Origin: Muribaculaceae bacterium
GTDB taxonomy: Bacteria; Bacteroidota; Bacteroidia; Bacteroidales; Muribaculaceae
Assembly: GCA_017621055.1 (NCBI GenBank)
Contig: JAGATX010000029.1
Coordinates: 1-64,000 of the forward strand
DNA: 64,000 nucleotides
Reading direction: 5' to 3'
Numbering within the stretch: position 1 is the first letter of the stretch; each line of letters starts with the position of its first letter. Shown here piece after piece: positions 27,923 through 37,900 of this stretch. The notes below the pieces were generated by a model. The model was given only the letters and a program-made list of their open reading frames with translations, was not told where the DNA came from and ran no database searches. The translations under genes and the position numbers were made by a program.

Positions 27923-29236
27923 TCAGGCTTCGTCGCCGTCTGTTGCGGCGTCGGCTTCGGGAGCGTCGCCGGCTTCCGGCTCGTCTTCGTATTCTTTTTT
28001 GAGGACGGCCAGAACATCGTCGATAGTGTTCTCTTCGAGGTCCACCTTCTCCAGAAGGGTCTCGCGGGGAGTGCTCAGCACGCTCTTGGCGGTGAGGTAG
28101 CCGCTGTCCTTGAAGGTATCGATTATCCAGCCTTCTATCTCGTCGCGGAAGTCATCGAGGAAGATATCGTCCTCGTAGTACATGTCGGTGTCGCGGTATA
28201 CATCTATTTCGTAGCCTGTGAGTTTGGTGGCCAGGTTGATGTTCAGGCCGTTGCGGCCGATGGCGAGCGATACCTCCTCGGGGCGCAGGAATACCTCGGC
28301 CTTCTTGTTCTCTTCATCGAGGCGGATGGTGGAGATGTGTGCCGGCGCGAGGGCTCGCTCTATGAATAGCGCCGGATTGGAGGTGTAGTTTATCACGTCG
28401 ATGTTCTCGTTGCGGAGCTCGCGGACAATACCGTGGATGCGTGAGCCTTTGACACCCACACATGCGCCTACCGGGTCGATGCGGTCGTCGTAGCTCTCCA
28501 CGGCGATTTTGGCACGTTCGCCGGGTTTGCGTGCCACGGCACGTATGTTGATCAGACCCTCGTGGATTTCAGGCACCTCAAGCTCGAAGAGGCGGCGCAG
28601 GAACTCGTTGGACGTGCGCGACACCGTGATTTTGGGGTTGTTGTTCTTGTTGTCTACGTTGGCCACCACGGCGCGCACGGTCTCGCCCTTGCGGAAGAAG
28701 TCGCCGGGTATGCTCTCGCTCTTGGGGAGCAGAAGTTCGTTTTTCTCGTCGTCGAGCAGCAGGGTTTCGCGGCTCCAGGTCTGGTACACCTCGCCGGTGA
28801 CCAGCTCGCCCTCGAGTTCTTTGAACTTGGAGTAGATGGCCTCTTTCTGGAGGTCGAGGATACGGCTCTGGAGGGTCTGGCGCAGATTGAGGATGGCACG
28901 CCGGCCGAATTTCTCGAAGATAATCTCTCGGGAGTGCTCCTCGCCGACTTCCGCTTCGGGGTCGTCGTCGGCGCGGGCGTCGCTGAGCGATATCTGGAGG
29001 TTGGGGTTCTCCACTTCGCCGTCGGGAACAACCTTCAGGTTCTGGAATATCTGAACGTCGCCTTTGTCGGGGTTGAGGATGACGTCGAGGTTCTCGTCGG
29101 TGCCGAACATTTTGGCCAGCACGTTGCGGAACGATTCCTCGAGCACGCTTATCATCGTTGTCTTGTCGATGTTCTTCAGTTCCTTGAATTCGGCGAACTG
29201 CTGAACCATATTGGGAGTTTCCTCTTTCTTTGCCAT
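27923..29236 (-). CDS. nusA: Transcription termination/antitermination factor NusA
   Basis: Binds RNA polymerase and nascent RNA to modulate pausing, termination and antitermination. The 437-residue protein has the N-terminal polymerase-binding domain (1-130), an S1 domain near 140-200 and KH domains (about 210-350, with PVGACVGVKGSRIHGIVREL and SLAIGRNGLNINLA). An acidic tail ends TDGDEA. The rimP-nusA-infB order is conserved in most bacteria. Confidence 0.96.
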   Translation of the reverse strand: MAKKEETPNMVQQFAEFKELKNIDKTTMISVLEESFRNVLAKMFGTDENLDVILNPDKGDVQIFQNLKVVPDGEVENPNLQISLSDARADDDPEAEVGEEHSREIIFEKFGRRAILNLRQTLQSRILDLQKEAIYSKFKELEGELVTGEVYQTWSRETLLLDDEKNELLLPKSESIPGDFFRKGETVRAVVANVDNKNNNPKITVSRTSNEFLRRLFELEVPEIHEGLINIRAVARKPGERAKIAVESYDDRIDPVGACVGVKGSRIHGIVRELRNENIDVINYTSNPALFIERALAPAHISTIRLDEENKKAEVFLRPEEVSLAIGRNGLNINLATKLTGYEIDVYRDTDMYYEDDIFLDDFRDEIEGWIIDTFKDSGYLTAKSVLSTPRETLLEKVDLEENTIDDVLAVLKKEYEDEPEAGDAPEADAATDGDEA

Positions 29237-29273
29237 TTCTGTATGTGTGGGGTGTGGGTTTTATATCGATTTG

Positions 29274-29747
29274 TCAGAAAATTATTTCGGGACGGACATA
29301 TTTGCAGTCGTCGGCGGCATATTCGGTGTCGATGCTCTGGAGCACGGGGCGCTTGGCGCCTTCGGGGCGCACTTTCTGCTCGGTGCGCAGGGTGAAGCGC
29401 AGGGGTTCGCCCTCGGCCACGCCGACGAGGGTGCCGCGCAGTTTGCGGCCGTCGGCGGTGAGTACTTCCACAGGCGAGCCTATATTCTTGACGTACTGGC
29501 GGCGCAGCTTCAGCGGCGTGGTGATTCCGGCGGAGCAGACCTCCACGCTGTAGTCCTCGGCATCGCGGTCGAAGGCGGCCTCGATGGCGCGGTTCACGGC
29601 GGCGCACGTGTCGATGTCCACGGCGCTGTCGCTGTCGATTTCCACGGCGATGGTGTTGTCGGCGCCTACGCTGCAGCTTACTATGAAGTTGTCGGTGCCG
29701 GCAAGGGCGGCTTCGACGGTCTCTGTCAGTTTGGTTTTGTCTATCAT
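29274..29747 (-). CDS. rimP: Ribosome maturation factor RimP
   Basis: Needed for 30S subunit assembly. The 157-residue protein has the family pattern: CAAVNRAIEAAFDRDAEDYSVEVCSAGITTPLK, split by the characteristic SAG(I/L) motif, then the C-terminal Sm-like domain with GTLVGVAEGE. The ATG at 29747 gives the family N-terminus MIDKTKLTETV. An upstream in-frame extension would contain the promoter and leader hairpin. It heads the long minus-strand run. Confidence 0.92.
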   Translation of the reverse strand: MIDKTKLTETVEAALAGTDNFIVSCSVGADNTIAVEIDSDSAVDIDTCAAVNRAIEAAFDRDAEDYSVEVCSAGITTPLKLRRQYVKNIGSPVEVLTADGRKLRGTLVGVAEGEPLRFTLRTEQKVRPEGAKRPVLQSIDTEYAADDCKYVRPEIIF

Positions 29748-29756
29748 ATTGGTTCT

Positions 29757-29788
29757 AAAAGAAAGGAGGAAGCGGCTTGCTCCCTCCT
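29757..29788 (-). terminator. Terminator-like hairpin in the rimP-nusA-infB leader
   Basis: On the minus strand a 10-bp stem (AGGAGGGAGC with GCTTCCTCCT, one G-U pair) closes a 5-nt AAGCC loop. It is followed by TTCTTTTAG, only 10 nt before the rimP ATG and downstream of the promoter box. It looks like a leader attenuator, not an end-of-gene terminator. The 5' arm also contains an AGGAGG sequence. Confidence 0.55.
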
Positions 29789-29804
29789 CTCGCGAAGATT
29801 TTGT

Positions 29805-29813
29805 GCAAAGATA
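29805..29813 (-). promoter_or_regulatory. -7 element of the rimP-nusA-infB run
   Basis: The minus strand reads TATCTTTGC, predicting a start near 29798 and a leader of about 50 nt. No clear -33 TTTG is present, which suggests a regulated or weaker promoter. Confidence 0.5.
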
Positions 29814-29889
29814 GTAAAAAAACGGCTCTTTCGCGGACTTGGATGTGCCGGGCGGGTGTAAATTTAACGCTATTAAGTGATATTTAGCG

Positions 29890-30324
29890 TTATTTAGCAC
29901 CTCCGGCGTAGGCCGCTGCCGTCGCCTTGATGTTTTTGAGCATGGCCAGCAGGCCGTTGCTGCGTGTGGGCGATAGGTGGGTGTCGATGCCGAGGTCGCC
30001 GATGAAGTGGAGGTCGGCGTCGAGGATATCGGCGGGACGGCGCCCGGAGAGGACGTGCAGGAGCATGGCTATGATGCCTTTCACTATCAGGGCGTCCGAG
30101 TCGGCGCGGAAGGTCACGGTGCCGTCGGCGTTGAGGGTGGAGTCGATCCACACATTGCTCTGACACCCCTCTATGCGTCGCGAGGGTGTCTTGAGGTTGT
30201 CGGGCAGCGGCTCCAGCTCGTTTCCCATGTCGATAATCACGGCATATCGGTCGAGCCATTCGTCGAGACCGTCGAACTGGTCGATAATCTCGGTCTGTGC
30301 CTGTTCTATTTCGGGAGTATTCAT
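29890..30324 (-). CDS. sufE: SufE family Fe-S assembly sulfur acceptor
   Basis: Accepts persulfide sulfur from the cysteine desulfurase SufS for Fe-S cluster assembly. The 144-residue protein has the sulfur-carrying Cys54 in IEGCQSNVW and the C-terminal helix SPTRSNGLLAMLKNIKA. The other suf genes are not in the window. Its ATG overlaps the M28 peptidase stop by 1 nt, so it is translationally coupled to an unrelated gene. Confidence 0.94.
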   Translation of the reverse strand: MNTPEIEQAQTEIIDQFDGLDEWLDRYAVIIDMGNELEPLPDNLKTPSRRIEGCQSNVWIDSTLNADGTVTFRADSDALIVKGIIAMLLHVLSGRRPADILDADLHFIGDLGIDTHLSPTRSNGLLAMLKNIKATAAAYAGGAK

Positions 30325-31319
30325 CAGAGTTGTTCTTTATACAGCACGTTCAGCACGGTGTTTCCCACCATCTGGAGGGTGCTTTTGGATATTATGCTCA
30401 TGTCATCGGCATGAGTGTGCCAGTAGGCGGGGAAAGAGCCGGTGGCGTCGTTGTACAGCTCGATGACGTCGGCCGTGGGAATGCCGCGGTTGGTCATGTT
30501 GACATGGTCGTCGATGATGGTGCCGCCCAATTGCCGGCGGAAGATGTGGCCATAGCCGAGGGCATCGGCCTCGCCCCATACTTTTATGCATGCCGTGGGA
30601 GCGTTTTCCTGCGAGAAGAGGTCATAGTAGAAGCGTGCGTCGCGTCCGCCCACCATGTCCAGGAGGATCCCGTATGCCGGCAGGTTGTCGCTGCGGTACG
30701 GTTCGCGGTGCTGTGCCCAGTATTCGGAGCCGAGACACCAGCCCCGGTTGTCGCCGCGCAGTTCTTCGGGAGCGCCCTGGTCCTCGGCATCGAAGAAGAT
30801 GAGGTCCACGCCGATTTCGGGGTCGCGCAGCTGAATGTTGCGGGCTATTTCGAGGAGGACAGCCACACCGCTGCCGCCGTCGTTTGCGCCGACGATAGGC
30901 TGCGTGCTTTTGATCTCGTCGTGTTCACGGTCGGCCCATGCGCGAGTGTCGTAATGCGCGGCGAGCACCACGCGGCGCCGCACATGCGGTTTGTTACCGG
31001 CTATGATGTTGGTGATCGGCATCTGCGAGCCGTCGTAGGCGGTGACGGTGCCGTGCTGTATCAGCATGGTGTCCAGCCCATAGGCGCGCAGCTTGTCGAT
31101 GATGTAGTTGGCGCACGAGTCGTGGGCGCCTGTGCCGGGCACACGCGGACCGAAGGCCACCTGCTCTTCGATGAAACGGTAGGCGCTGTCGGCGCTGAAA
31201 CTGCCTATCGGCGTGGCCGCCGGTGCGGGAGTGCGCGTTGTTTTGGCGGTTTTGGTGCACGAAGCCGCCACGATAGCCGCAGCGGCAAGCATCAAGGCCG
31301 CGAAGTGCTTGATAGTCAT
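30324..31319 (-). CDS. M28 family metallopeptidase, glutaminyl-cyclase-like lipoprotein
   Basis: A 331-residue protein with a lipoprotein signal (AASC, Cys21), so it is anchored in an envelope membrane. The zinc site is that of M28: AAHYDTRA, GANDGGSGVAVLLE, FFDAEDQG and a late WHTHADD. The family includes aminopeptidases and bacterial glutaminyl cyclases, which cyclise N-terminal Gln exposed by signal peptidase. In Bacteroidales the second role is plausible. It has its own strong promoter and precedes sufE. Confidence 0.9.
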   Translation of the reverse strand: MTIKHFAALMLAAAAIVAASCTKTAKTTRTPAPAATPIGSFSADSAYRFIEEQVAFGPRVPGTGAHDSCANYIIDKLRAYGLDTMLIQHGTVTAYDGSQMPITNIIAGNKPHVRRRVVLAAHYDTRAWADREHDEIKSTQPIVGANDGGSGVAVLLEIARNIQLRDPEIGVDLIFFDAEDQGAPEELRGDNRGWCLGSEYWAQHREPYRSDNLPAYGILLDMVGGRDARFYYDLFSQENAPTACIKVWGEADALGYGHIFRRQLGGTIIDDHVNMTNRGIPTADVIELYNDATGSFPAYWHTHADDMSIISKSTLQMVGNTVLNVLYKEQL

Positions 31320-31346
31320 GATTGGCTCCTTTCTGTATAGGGTGCG

Positions 31347-31379
31347 GCAAAGTTACAGAAAAGTTACAAAACCAACAAA
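31347..31379 (-). promoter_or_regulatory. Promoter of the M28 peptidase-sufE pair
   Basis: The minus strand reads TTTG at 31379-31376 and TAACTTTGC at 31355-31347 with a 20-bp spacer, about 28 nt before the ATG. Confidence 0.7.
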
Positions 31380-31410
31380 TCTTTTTGCCGAAAAGGTCCG
31401 AAAGTCCGGA

Positions 31411-31445
31411 AAAAACAAAGCCCCCGGCGGGGTGCCGGGGGCTTT
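31411..31445 (-). terminator. Intrinsic terminator after the first giant paralogue
   Basis: A 12-bp perfect GC-rich stem (arms 31434-31445 and 31417-31428) with a 5-nt loop is followed on the minus strand by GTTTTTT. It lies about 20 nt after the stop at 31466. Confidence 0.85.
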
Positions 31446-31465
31446 GAGGTTTATGGGGGTATCGC

Positions 31466-34400
31466 TTAGCGGATAACGACCTTGGCGGAGGTGTTGCCCT
31501 GCTGGCGGATGTACATGCCGGGAGCGAGGCTTTCGGCGGGAACTTCAACACCCTGGAGGTTGAAGTAGCGCACGGGAGCTTCGGGGTTCTCAACATTTAC
31601 GTTGCCGATACCGGAAGTCTTGTTGATGGTGTATTCAGCCTTGGCGGGAGTGGTGGCAACGGCGGCGGGCATGGTGAGCACGCAGTAGCCGGTACCTACG
31701 CGGTTGAACACGTGCAGGTTGTTAGCGGGGTCGAAGTTGATCTGCATCCAGCTGCGGTTGTTGGGACCTACGGTGCCGGGGATGGTGTATTCGTAGAAAG
31801 TGGTGAACTCGGGTTCGTCGTACTCGTTGTATGTGAGGCCGCTGACGCGGATGTAGCCGTCATAGCCGGCGTTGGCGATCATGGAGCCGTCGTTGCTGAC
31901 AGCCACGCCACCTGCGAAGGAGGGCATGCCCATGGCTTCGCCGGTCCACAGCAGAGCACCTGCGTTGTCGAAGTACATCAGGCCGGGAACATTGACGTCG
32001 GCGCCGTCGGCACGGTTCTGCGATACGAAGAAGCCTTTTTCAACGGGGCAAACCTCGATGTTGGTGTTGGCCATCTTGCCCTTATAGTCGGAGAGGACGA
32101 GTTCGGGAGCTGCCACGATGCTGGTGTTGGCGCCGATGTTGTAGCGCACGAGAGCGTTGCCGTAGATATCTTCGTCGAAAGCATACATCTTGGTTTCGTC
32201 GCCGGTGCCCTGGAAGGCTACGCAAGGCGAACCGGAACCGGTGGCCACGCCGTTGTAGGTAACGGTACCGTCGGCGGCCTGGGTAGCGCCCTCAACGAGG
32301 AGCATGTTGCGGATTTCGGTGGTGGGGTTCAGGGGATCGAATACCCAGTAGCCGCTGTTGCTGTCGGACCAGTCGGCGAAGACAGCGAGGCCGCCGAGGT
32401 TGTCGCCGCGGCTGGTGGAGGAGCCGTTACCGCTGTTGGTAACGCCTACATTGAAGAGACCGTTGGCATTGTCGGGGTTGGCGATCTGGTTGCCGGCGGG
32501 ATCGAATACGGCATAACCCAGAGCGTAGCCGTGGCCTACTACGGTGTAGCCGTAAGCGTCGGCTTCGGGATCGTTGATCACAACGGCAGCGCCGGTGGTG
32601 CGGTAAGCCTTAGCTTCTTCCTGTGCCCATTCTGCGGGAGCTACGTAGCTCAAGGCGAGGTTTTCGCGCTCGGACATGTTGACGAGGCGGACAGCCCAGG
32701 TGTAGGCACCTTCGGGGAGGCTGCTGATATCGACGGTGGCGGTGTTTTCGCCGGCCACTACGTTCTGGAGAGGCTGGGTGAGGACGGTCTGGCCTTCGGC
32801 GTCGGTAACGACGATTTCACCTTCGGCAGCGGCGCCGGTGGCTTTGAAGGTCACGTTGTAGTTGTCGTTGTCGGCGGGAGCACCGGTAACGTCATAGGCG
32901 AACGGGTTGCGGTCAACCATGGGTTCGGGACGTTTTTCAACGGCAACGGTGAGTTTGATAGCAGCGCCATCTTCTTCCGGATAGAGGAGGGTGAAGGTGG
33001 GCTTGTAGAGGTTGGCGGCAGTGATTTCGCCACCTTCGGCGGTGAGTTCGAGGGCATATTCGCCGGCTTCGCTGATGGTGAGGCCACCTTCAACGTAGCT
33101 GCCGAGAGATTTGCCCCAGTCGGCGGTACCGATCTTGAATGCGCCGTCGAGTTCATCGGCTGTCCAGGTGTAGGTAACGTAGCCGTCGACAACAACACCG
33201 TCGGTGGTCATCTGTGCTGTGGTGCCCCATTCGTTGAATGCGCCGCGGATGTAGAGATCGGGAGCGGTGAAGGGAACGGCAATTTCATCGCCGGTAACGG
33301 TGATGGTCTTGGCGGTGAGGTCCACGGTGAAGATGTAGTTGCCTGCGGGGATGGTCATGTTGCCGCTGCCGGCACCGTCGAGAAGATCGTAGGTGTTGCC
33401 GGTTTTGAGTTTCATGCCTTCAACGTGCATGGCGGCTGCGTCGAATGCGTTCCAGTCGGTGGCGGCGGTGGAAATCTTGAAGCCCTGGGGGTGGTCGCCC
33501 TCATAGGTGAGGGTGTACTTGCCTTCCGAGTAAGCGAACTGCATGGGGTTTGCTATGTCCCAACCCTGGATCTGACCTACGAGGTAGAGGGGTGCGGGTT
33601 CGGGTTCGCCGGGGATGGTCATCTCGTACATGGCAACGAAGTTCTTGTCGGTCTTGGAGGTGAGGTAGATCTGATAGATCTCAACCTTGTAGGGGCTGAC
33701 TTTGCGTGCAACGATGTTGCAGCCGTTGCCGGTGCCGGGGTTGTTTATGGCATATTCACCGTCGTAGTTGCTGTGGTAAACGATGGCGCCGGTTTCATCG
33801 GAGATCACGAACTGGTTGGTCCAAACGGTGGGACCTGCCATGCGGATCTGATAGGTGTGTTCACCGAGGGTGAACACATCGAAACCGTTCTGGCTCTGGA
33901 GTGCCCAGGTACCGGGAAGAGCCTTCAGGTCATCTTCGGAAGGAGCGGTGAGGAAAGCGGCTTCGCCGTCTTCGTTCACGTAACCGATCTGAGCGCAGAC
34001 GGAGCCGGTGCGGTAGTAGAAGGTGTTCATGGCTTCGTCGAGTTCGCCGAGGTCGGCCATGGTCTCGATGCTGGGCACTGCGGAGGCCATGGAGTTGGCG
34101 GCACCGAACTCAGCGGTAGTAGTGTAGCTCAGGTCCTGGCCTTCGCTGTTGGCGATAACCACGGGCATGGCATTTACAGCACCGCTGCTGACGATGTAGA
34201 ACAGACCGCCGTCTTCGCTGGTGAAGTCGCCGATGGCACGGGCCAGAACATCGAAACGGTTAACGGGATATGTCGATTCGGAGGGAACGTTCACGGTCAC
34301 GGGAGTGGCGGTGGCGTAGTTGTCGGCTTTTTTGAGAAGGAGGAATTTGTCGCAGGTGCGGAGGTCGTCACCCCAGGTGCCGGTCGTGCCGCTGGGCCAG

Positions 34401-34693
34401 CCGGCCATGACGAGGATGTTGCCGGCGTCATCGATGGTGAGGCAGCGGTTGAGGGCGGCATCGTGGGTGTAGACGGTTGTAACGCCGTCGGCGTTCACTT
34501 TCTGAACTTCTGCGCCGTTGGCAACGAAAACGTCGCCACCCCAGCCGTTACCTGTGCGGCAAGCGCCGCCGGCATAGCCGAAGTTTTCACCGGAGTAAAT
34601 CCACTTCTGAGTAACAGTGGGTTCCTGCGCGGACATAGCGCCGACGGCCATGATGGCTGCGCCGAGCGCCAGATTGCGTAACGATAATTTCAT
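31466..34693 (-). CDS. Giant surface protein: propeller-like halves, two SusE/F-like domains, T9SS-type tail
   Basis: A 1075-residue protein with a signal peptide (1-22). Residues about 24-355 form a beta-rich propeller-like region (KWIYSGENFGYAGGACRTGNGWGG, split by IDDAGNILV). About 364-475 and 481-555 are two domains like the starch-binding modules of SusE/SusF (LYLVGQIQGWD and LYIRGAFNEWG). An Ig-like segment (about 590-690) and a second propeller-like region (about 700-1020) follow. The last 40 residues (YFNLQGVEVPAESLAPGMYIRQQ ... KVVIR, split) form a type A sorting domain. The function is probably glycan binding at the cell surface. I chose the ATG at 34693 for its signal peptide; an upstream extension would cover the promoter. 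It is a tandem paralogue of the next gene. Confidence 0.85.
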   Translation of the reverse strand: MKLSLRNLALGAAIMAVGAMSAQEPTVTQKWIYSGENFGYAGGACRTGNGWGGDVFVANGAEVQKVNADGVTTVYTHDAALNRCLTIDDAGNILVMAGWPSGTTGTWGDDLRTCDKFLLLKKADNYATATPVTVNVPSESTYPVNRFDVLARAIGDFTSEDGGLFYIVSSGAVNAMPVVIANSEGQDLSYTTTAEFGAANSMASAVPSIETMADLGELDEAMNTFYYRTGSVCAQIGYVNEDGEAAFLTAPSEDDLKALPGTWALQSQNGFDVFTLGEHTYQIRMAGPTVWTNQFVISDETGAIVYHSNYDGEYAINNPGTGNGCNIVARKVSPYKVEIYQIYLTSKTDKNFVAMYEMTIPGEPEPAPLYLVGQIQGWDIANPMQFAYSEGKYTLTYEGDHPQGFKISTAATDWNAFDAAAMHVEGMKLKTGNTYDLLDGAGSGNMTIPAGNYIFTVDLTAKTITVTGDEIAVPFTAPDLYIRGAFNEWGTTAQMTTDGVVVDGYVTYTWTADELDGAFKIGTADWGKSLGSYVEGGLTISEAGEYALELTAEGGEITAANLYKPTFTLLYPEEDGAAIKLTVAVEKRPEPMVDRNPFAYDVTGAPADNDNYNVTFKATGAAAEGEIVVTDAEGQTVLTQPLQNVVAGENTATVDISSLPEGAYTWAVRLVNMSERENLALSYVAPAEWAQEEAKAYRTTGAAVVINDPEADAYGYTVVGHGYALGYAVFDPAGNQIANPDNANGLFNVGVTNSGNGSSTSRGDNLGGLAVFADWSDSNSGYWVFDPLNPTTEIRNMLLVEGATQAADGTVTYNGVATGSGSPCVAFQGTGDETKMYAFDEDIYGNALVRYNIGANTSIVAAPELVLSDYKGKMANTNIEVCPVEKGFFVSQNRADGADVNVPGLMYFDNAGALLWTGEAMGMPSFAGGVAVSNDGSMIANAGYDGYIRVSGLTYNEYDEPEFTTFYEYTIPGTVGPNNRSWMQINFDPANNLHVFNRVGTGYCVLTMPAAVATTPAKAEYTINKTSGIGNVNVENPEAPVRYFNLQGVEVPAESLAPGMYIRQQGNTSAKVVIR

Positions 34694-34795
34694 GTTACTG
34701 ATTTTTAGGTTAATAATGTGTTTATTAATAAAGTTGATAAAATTGCAGTTAAAACGCGGGTCATCTGAAAACCCGGGGGACATCAGATTTTGCGC

Positions 34796-34826
34796 CAAAG
34801 ATACCCCAAAAAATCAATCCTCACAA
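34796..34826 (-). promoter_or_regulatory. Promoter of the first giant paralogue
   Basis: The minus strand reads TTG at 34826-34824 and TATCTTTG at 34803-34796 with a 20-bp spacer. It predicts an untranslated leader of nearly 100 nt, which includes a short hairpin (GGGTtttcagatgaCCC type) around 34757-34777. Confidence 0.6.
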
Positions 34827-34856
34827 GATTTAACAATAAGTTTTTGATTTATTTAA

Positions 34857-34890
34857 CAAAAAAAGCATCCCGGCCGGGATGCTTTTTTTT
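34857..34890 (-). terminator. Terminator after the second giant paralogue
   Basis: A perfect 13-bp palindromic stem (34861-34886, AAAAGCATCCCGG with its complement) is flanked by A and T runs on both sides, so it can act in either direction. It lies 21 nt after the stop at 34911. Confidence 0.8.
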
Positions 34891-34910
34891 GTTGATGAGC
34901 TGATGAGTGT

Positions 34911-37900
34911 TCAGCGGATGACCACTTTGGAGGAGTTGCTGCCCTGGCGGCGGATGTAGATGCCGGGAGCGAGGCGATCGGCGGGCACTTCAACACCCTG
35001 AAGGTTGAAGAAACGGGCGGGAGCGCCGTCGGCTCCGACTTCGATACCCTCAATCCCTGTGGAGTTCTGGAAGGTGAAGGCTGCCTTGGCAGGCGTGGTT
35101 GCCGAGGAGGAGGGGAGAGCCACCACAGTGTATCCGGTGCCGGTTCGGCTGAAGGCGTGGAGGTTGCCGGCGGGGTCGAAGGCCAGCTGCATCCAGCTGC
35201 TGGAATTAGCGCCGGTGTTCGGCAGGTTGATTTCGTACTTTGTGGTGAACGAGGGAGTTACCTTTGCGGCGGCACGGCTCATGCCGGGGCTCTCGGCGGG
35301 TTCTTCTGTGAAGGTAAGCTCGCTGATGCGGATATATCCGTCGTATCCGGCGTTGGCCATCAGTTTGCCGTCGCAGCTCACGGCCACACCGCCGGCGAAG
35401 GAGGGCATGCCCATGTTTTCGCCGGTCCACAGCAGGGTGCCGTCGTTGTCGAAGAACATCAGGCCGGGAACAGAGGCTTCGGCGCCGTTGGCACGGTTCT
35501 GCGATACGAAGAATCCCTGCTCCACGGGTTCGATTTCAATGTTTGTGTTGATCATCTTGCCTTTATAGGCGGAGAGTACCAGTTCTGGAGCTTCCATGAT
35601 TGAGGTCTGCAGGCCGAGATGATAGCGCACCAGGGTGTTGCCGTATATGTCTTCGTCGAAGGCATACATCTTGGTTGCGTCGCCGCTGCCCTGGAATGCC
35701 ACGCACGGTGAGCCTGAGCCGGTGGCGATGCCGTTGACGGTCACAGTGCCGTTGGCGGCCTGTGTGGCGCCGTCAACCATGAGCATGTTGCGCATGGGTG
35801 CCGCGGGGTCGAGGGGATCGATGATCCAGTAGCCGCTGTAGGCGTCGGACCAGTCGGCGAATACGGCAAGACCGCCAAGGGCATCGCCGCGGCTGGTGGA
35901 GGAGCCGTTTGAGGCATTGCGTTCACCGACGTGGAAGAGATTGTTGATGTCATCGGGGTTGGCAATCTGCGTGCCGGTGGGGTCGAATACGGCGTAACCC
36001 TGGGCGTGGCCATGGCCCACGACGATGTAGCCGTATGCATCGCTCTCGGGGTCGGTGATTACCACCGCCGCGCCGGTGCTCTTATAATTTTTGGCGCCCT
36101 CGTTGGCCCACGATGCGGGAGCGGTGAACATTACCTCGGGATTTGTGCGGTCTGTATTGTTGTTGAGAGTCACTGCCCAGGTGTATTCGCCGTTGGGGAG
36201 ATATGTGAGGTCCACTACCTCGCTGTTCTCGCCGGCGTCGACGGAGCCGAGGGTGTGGTTGAGAATATTGTTGCCTTCGCTGTCGTAGAAAGAAATTCTT
36301 CCGGAGGTGGCGGCAGCGGTGGCCTTGAAGTTTACATTAAATGTATTGTTGTCGCCGAGGGAGCCCCGGACATCGTAGGCAAAGGGGTTGAGGCCTTCCA
36401 TGGGAGCGGGACGGCTCATGCAGGCCACGGTGAGGACGGGATCGCCGACCTTGGCGGGATAGCGTAGGGTGAACTGGGGTTTGTAGAGGTCGGCTGTTAT
36501 ATCGCCGCCGGTGGTGGTGGGCTGCAGGGTGTAAGCGCCGGCGCCGTCGACGGCGAGACCGCCGTCAGCATAGCTGCCCAGCGAGATGTTCCAGTCGGCG
36601 GTGCCTATCTTGAATGCGCCGCTGAGCTCGTGAGCCTGCCATGTGTATGTCACGTAGCCGTCGACAACCTCGCCGTCGGTGGTCATCGGCGCCGTGAGAT
36701 CCCAGCCGTTGAAGCTGCCGCGCACGTAGAGTTCGGGCGCCTCGAAAGGTTCCTGGTATTCCTCGCCGGTGACGGTGAGGGTGCGGGCCGCCAGGTCGAC
36801 GGTGAACACATATGTTCCCTTGGCAATCTTGATGTTGGCATCCTCGCCCTGGCCGGTGCCGTCGGCAAGATTGTAGGTGTTGCCGGTGGAGATGATGCTC
36901 GTTCCGTCGATGTGGAAACCGGCGTTCTCGAAGGTCGTCCAATCACCCTTGGCGGTGGAGAGTTTGAAGCCCTGGGGCCAGTCGCCCTCATAGGCGAGAG
37001 TGTACTTGCCGTCGGCATAGTCGAATTCGAGGGCGTTCTGGGGGTTCCAGCCCTGAATCTGCCCGGCGAGGTAGACGTTTGTACTCGGTCTCTCTGGTTC
37101 GGGGATGGTCATCTCGTACATGGCGGCGAAGCACTTGTCGGTGCCGGAGGTGAGATATACCTGGTAGATTTCCACCTTGTAAGGACTGACTTTGCGGGCC
37201 ACGATGTTGCAGCCGCTGCCCGTTTTGGCGTTGCTGATGGCATATTCGCCGGTATAGTCGGAGTGGAACACCACATTGCCGGTTTCGTCGCTGATCACGA
37301 ACTGGTTGGTCCATACGGTAGGACCTGCCATGCGGATCTGATATGTGTGTGCGCCGAGGGTGAAAACGTCGAAGCCGTTCTGGGTCTGTAAAGACCATCC
37401 GGCGGGCAGTGATGTGGGGACCTTGAGATATGCGGCTTTGCCTTCGGCATCGACATAACCTATCTGAGTGTGGGCGGAGCCTGTGCGGTAATAGAACGTG
37501 TTGGCCACGTCGTCGAGACCGGCGAGGTCGCTCATCTTCTCTACCGAAGGCACGGCGGTGGCCATGGTGTTGGCGGCGGAGAATTCTGCAGTCACGCCCT
37601 TAGGAAGCTGAACGCCCTGGCTGTTGGCTATGACAATAGGCATGGGGTTCTTGGCAACGTTTGCCACGTAATAGAACAGTCCGCCGGCCTCGCTCGTGAA
37701 GTCGCCGATGGAACGTGCGAATACATAGCTGCCGCCCACGGTATATGCCGGTGTGGTGGGAACAGTTACTGTCACTTTTGTAGCCGAGGCATAGTTGTCG
37801 GAGCTTTTGAGAAGGATGAATTTGTCGCATTTTCCGCCTGCCCAGCTGCCGGCGCCGGGAGGCCAGCCTACCATGGCGAGAATATTTCCGGCATCGTCAA

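Noticed and set aside
31712-34681. A 989-codon plus-strand open frame opposite the first giant paralogue
   Set aside because: The composition is low-complexity (Gly/Val/Glu/Ala-rich). It follows from codon bias of the real gene and has no domain pattern.
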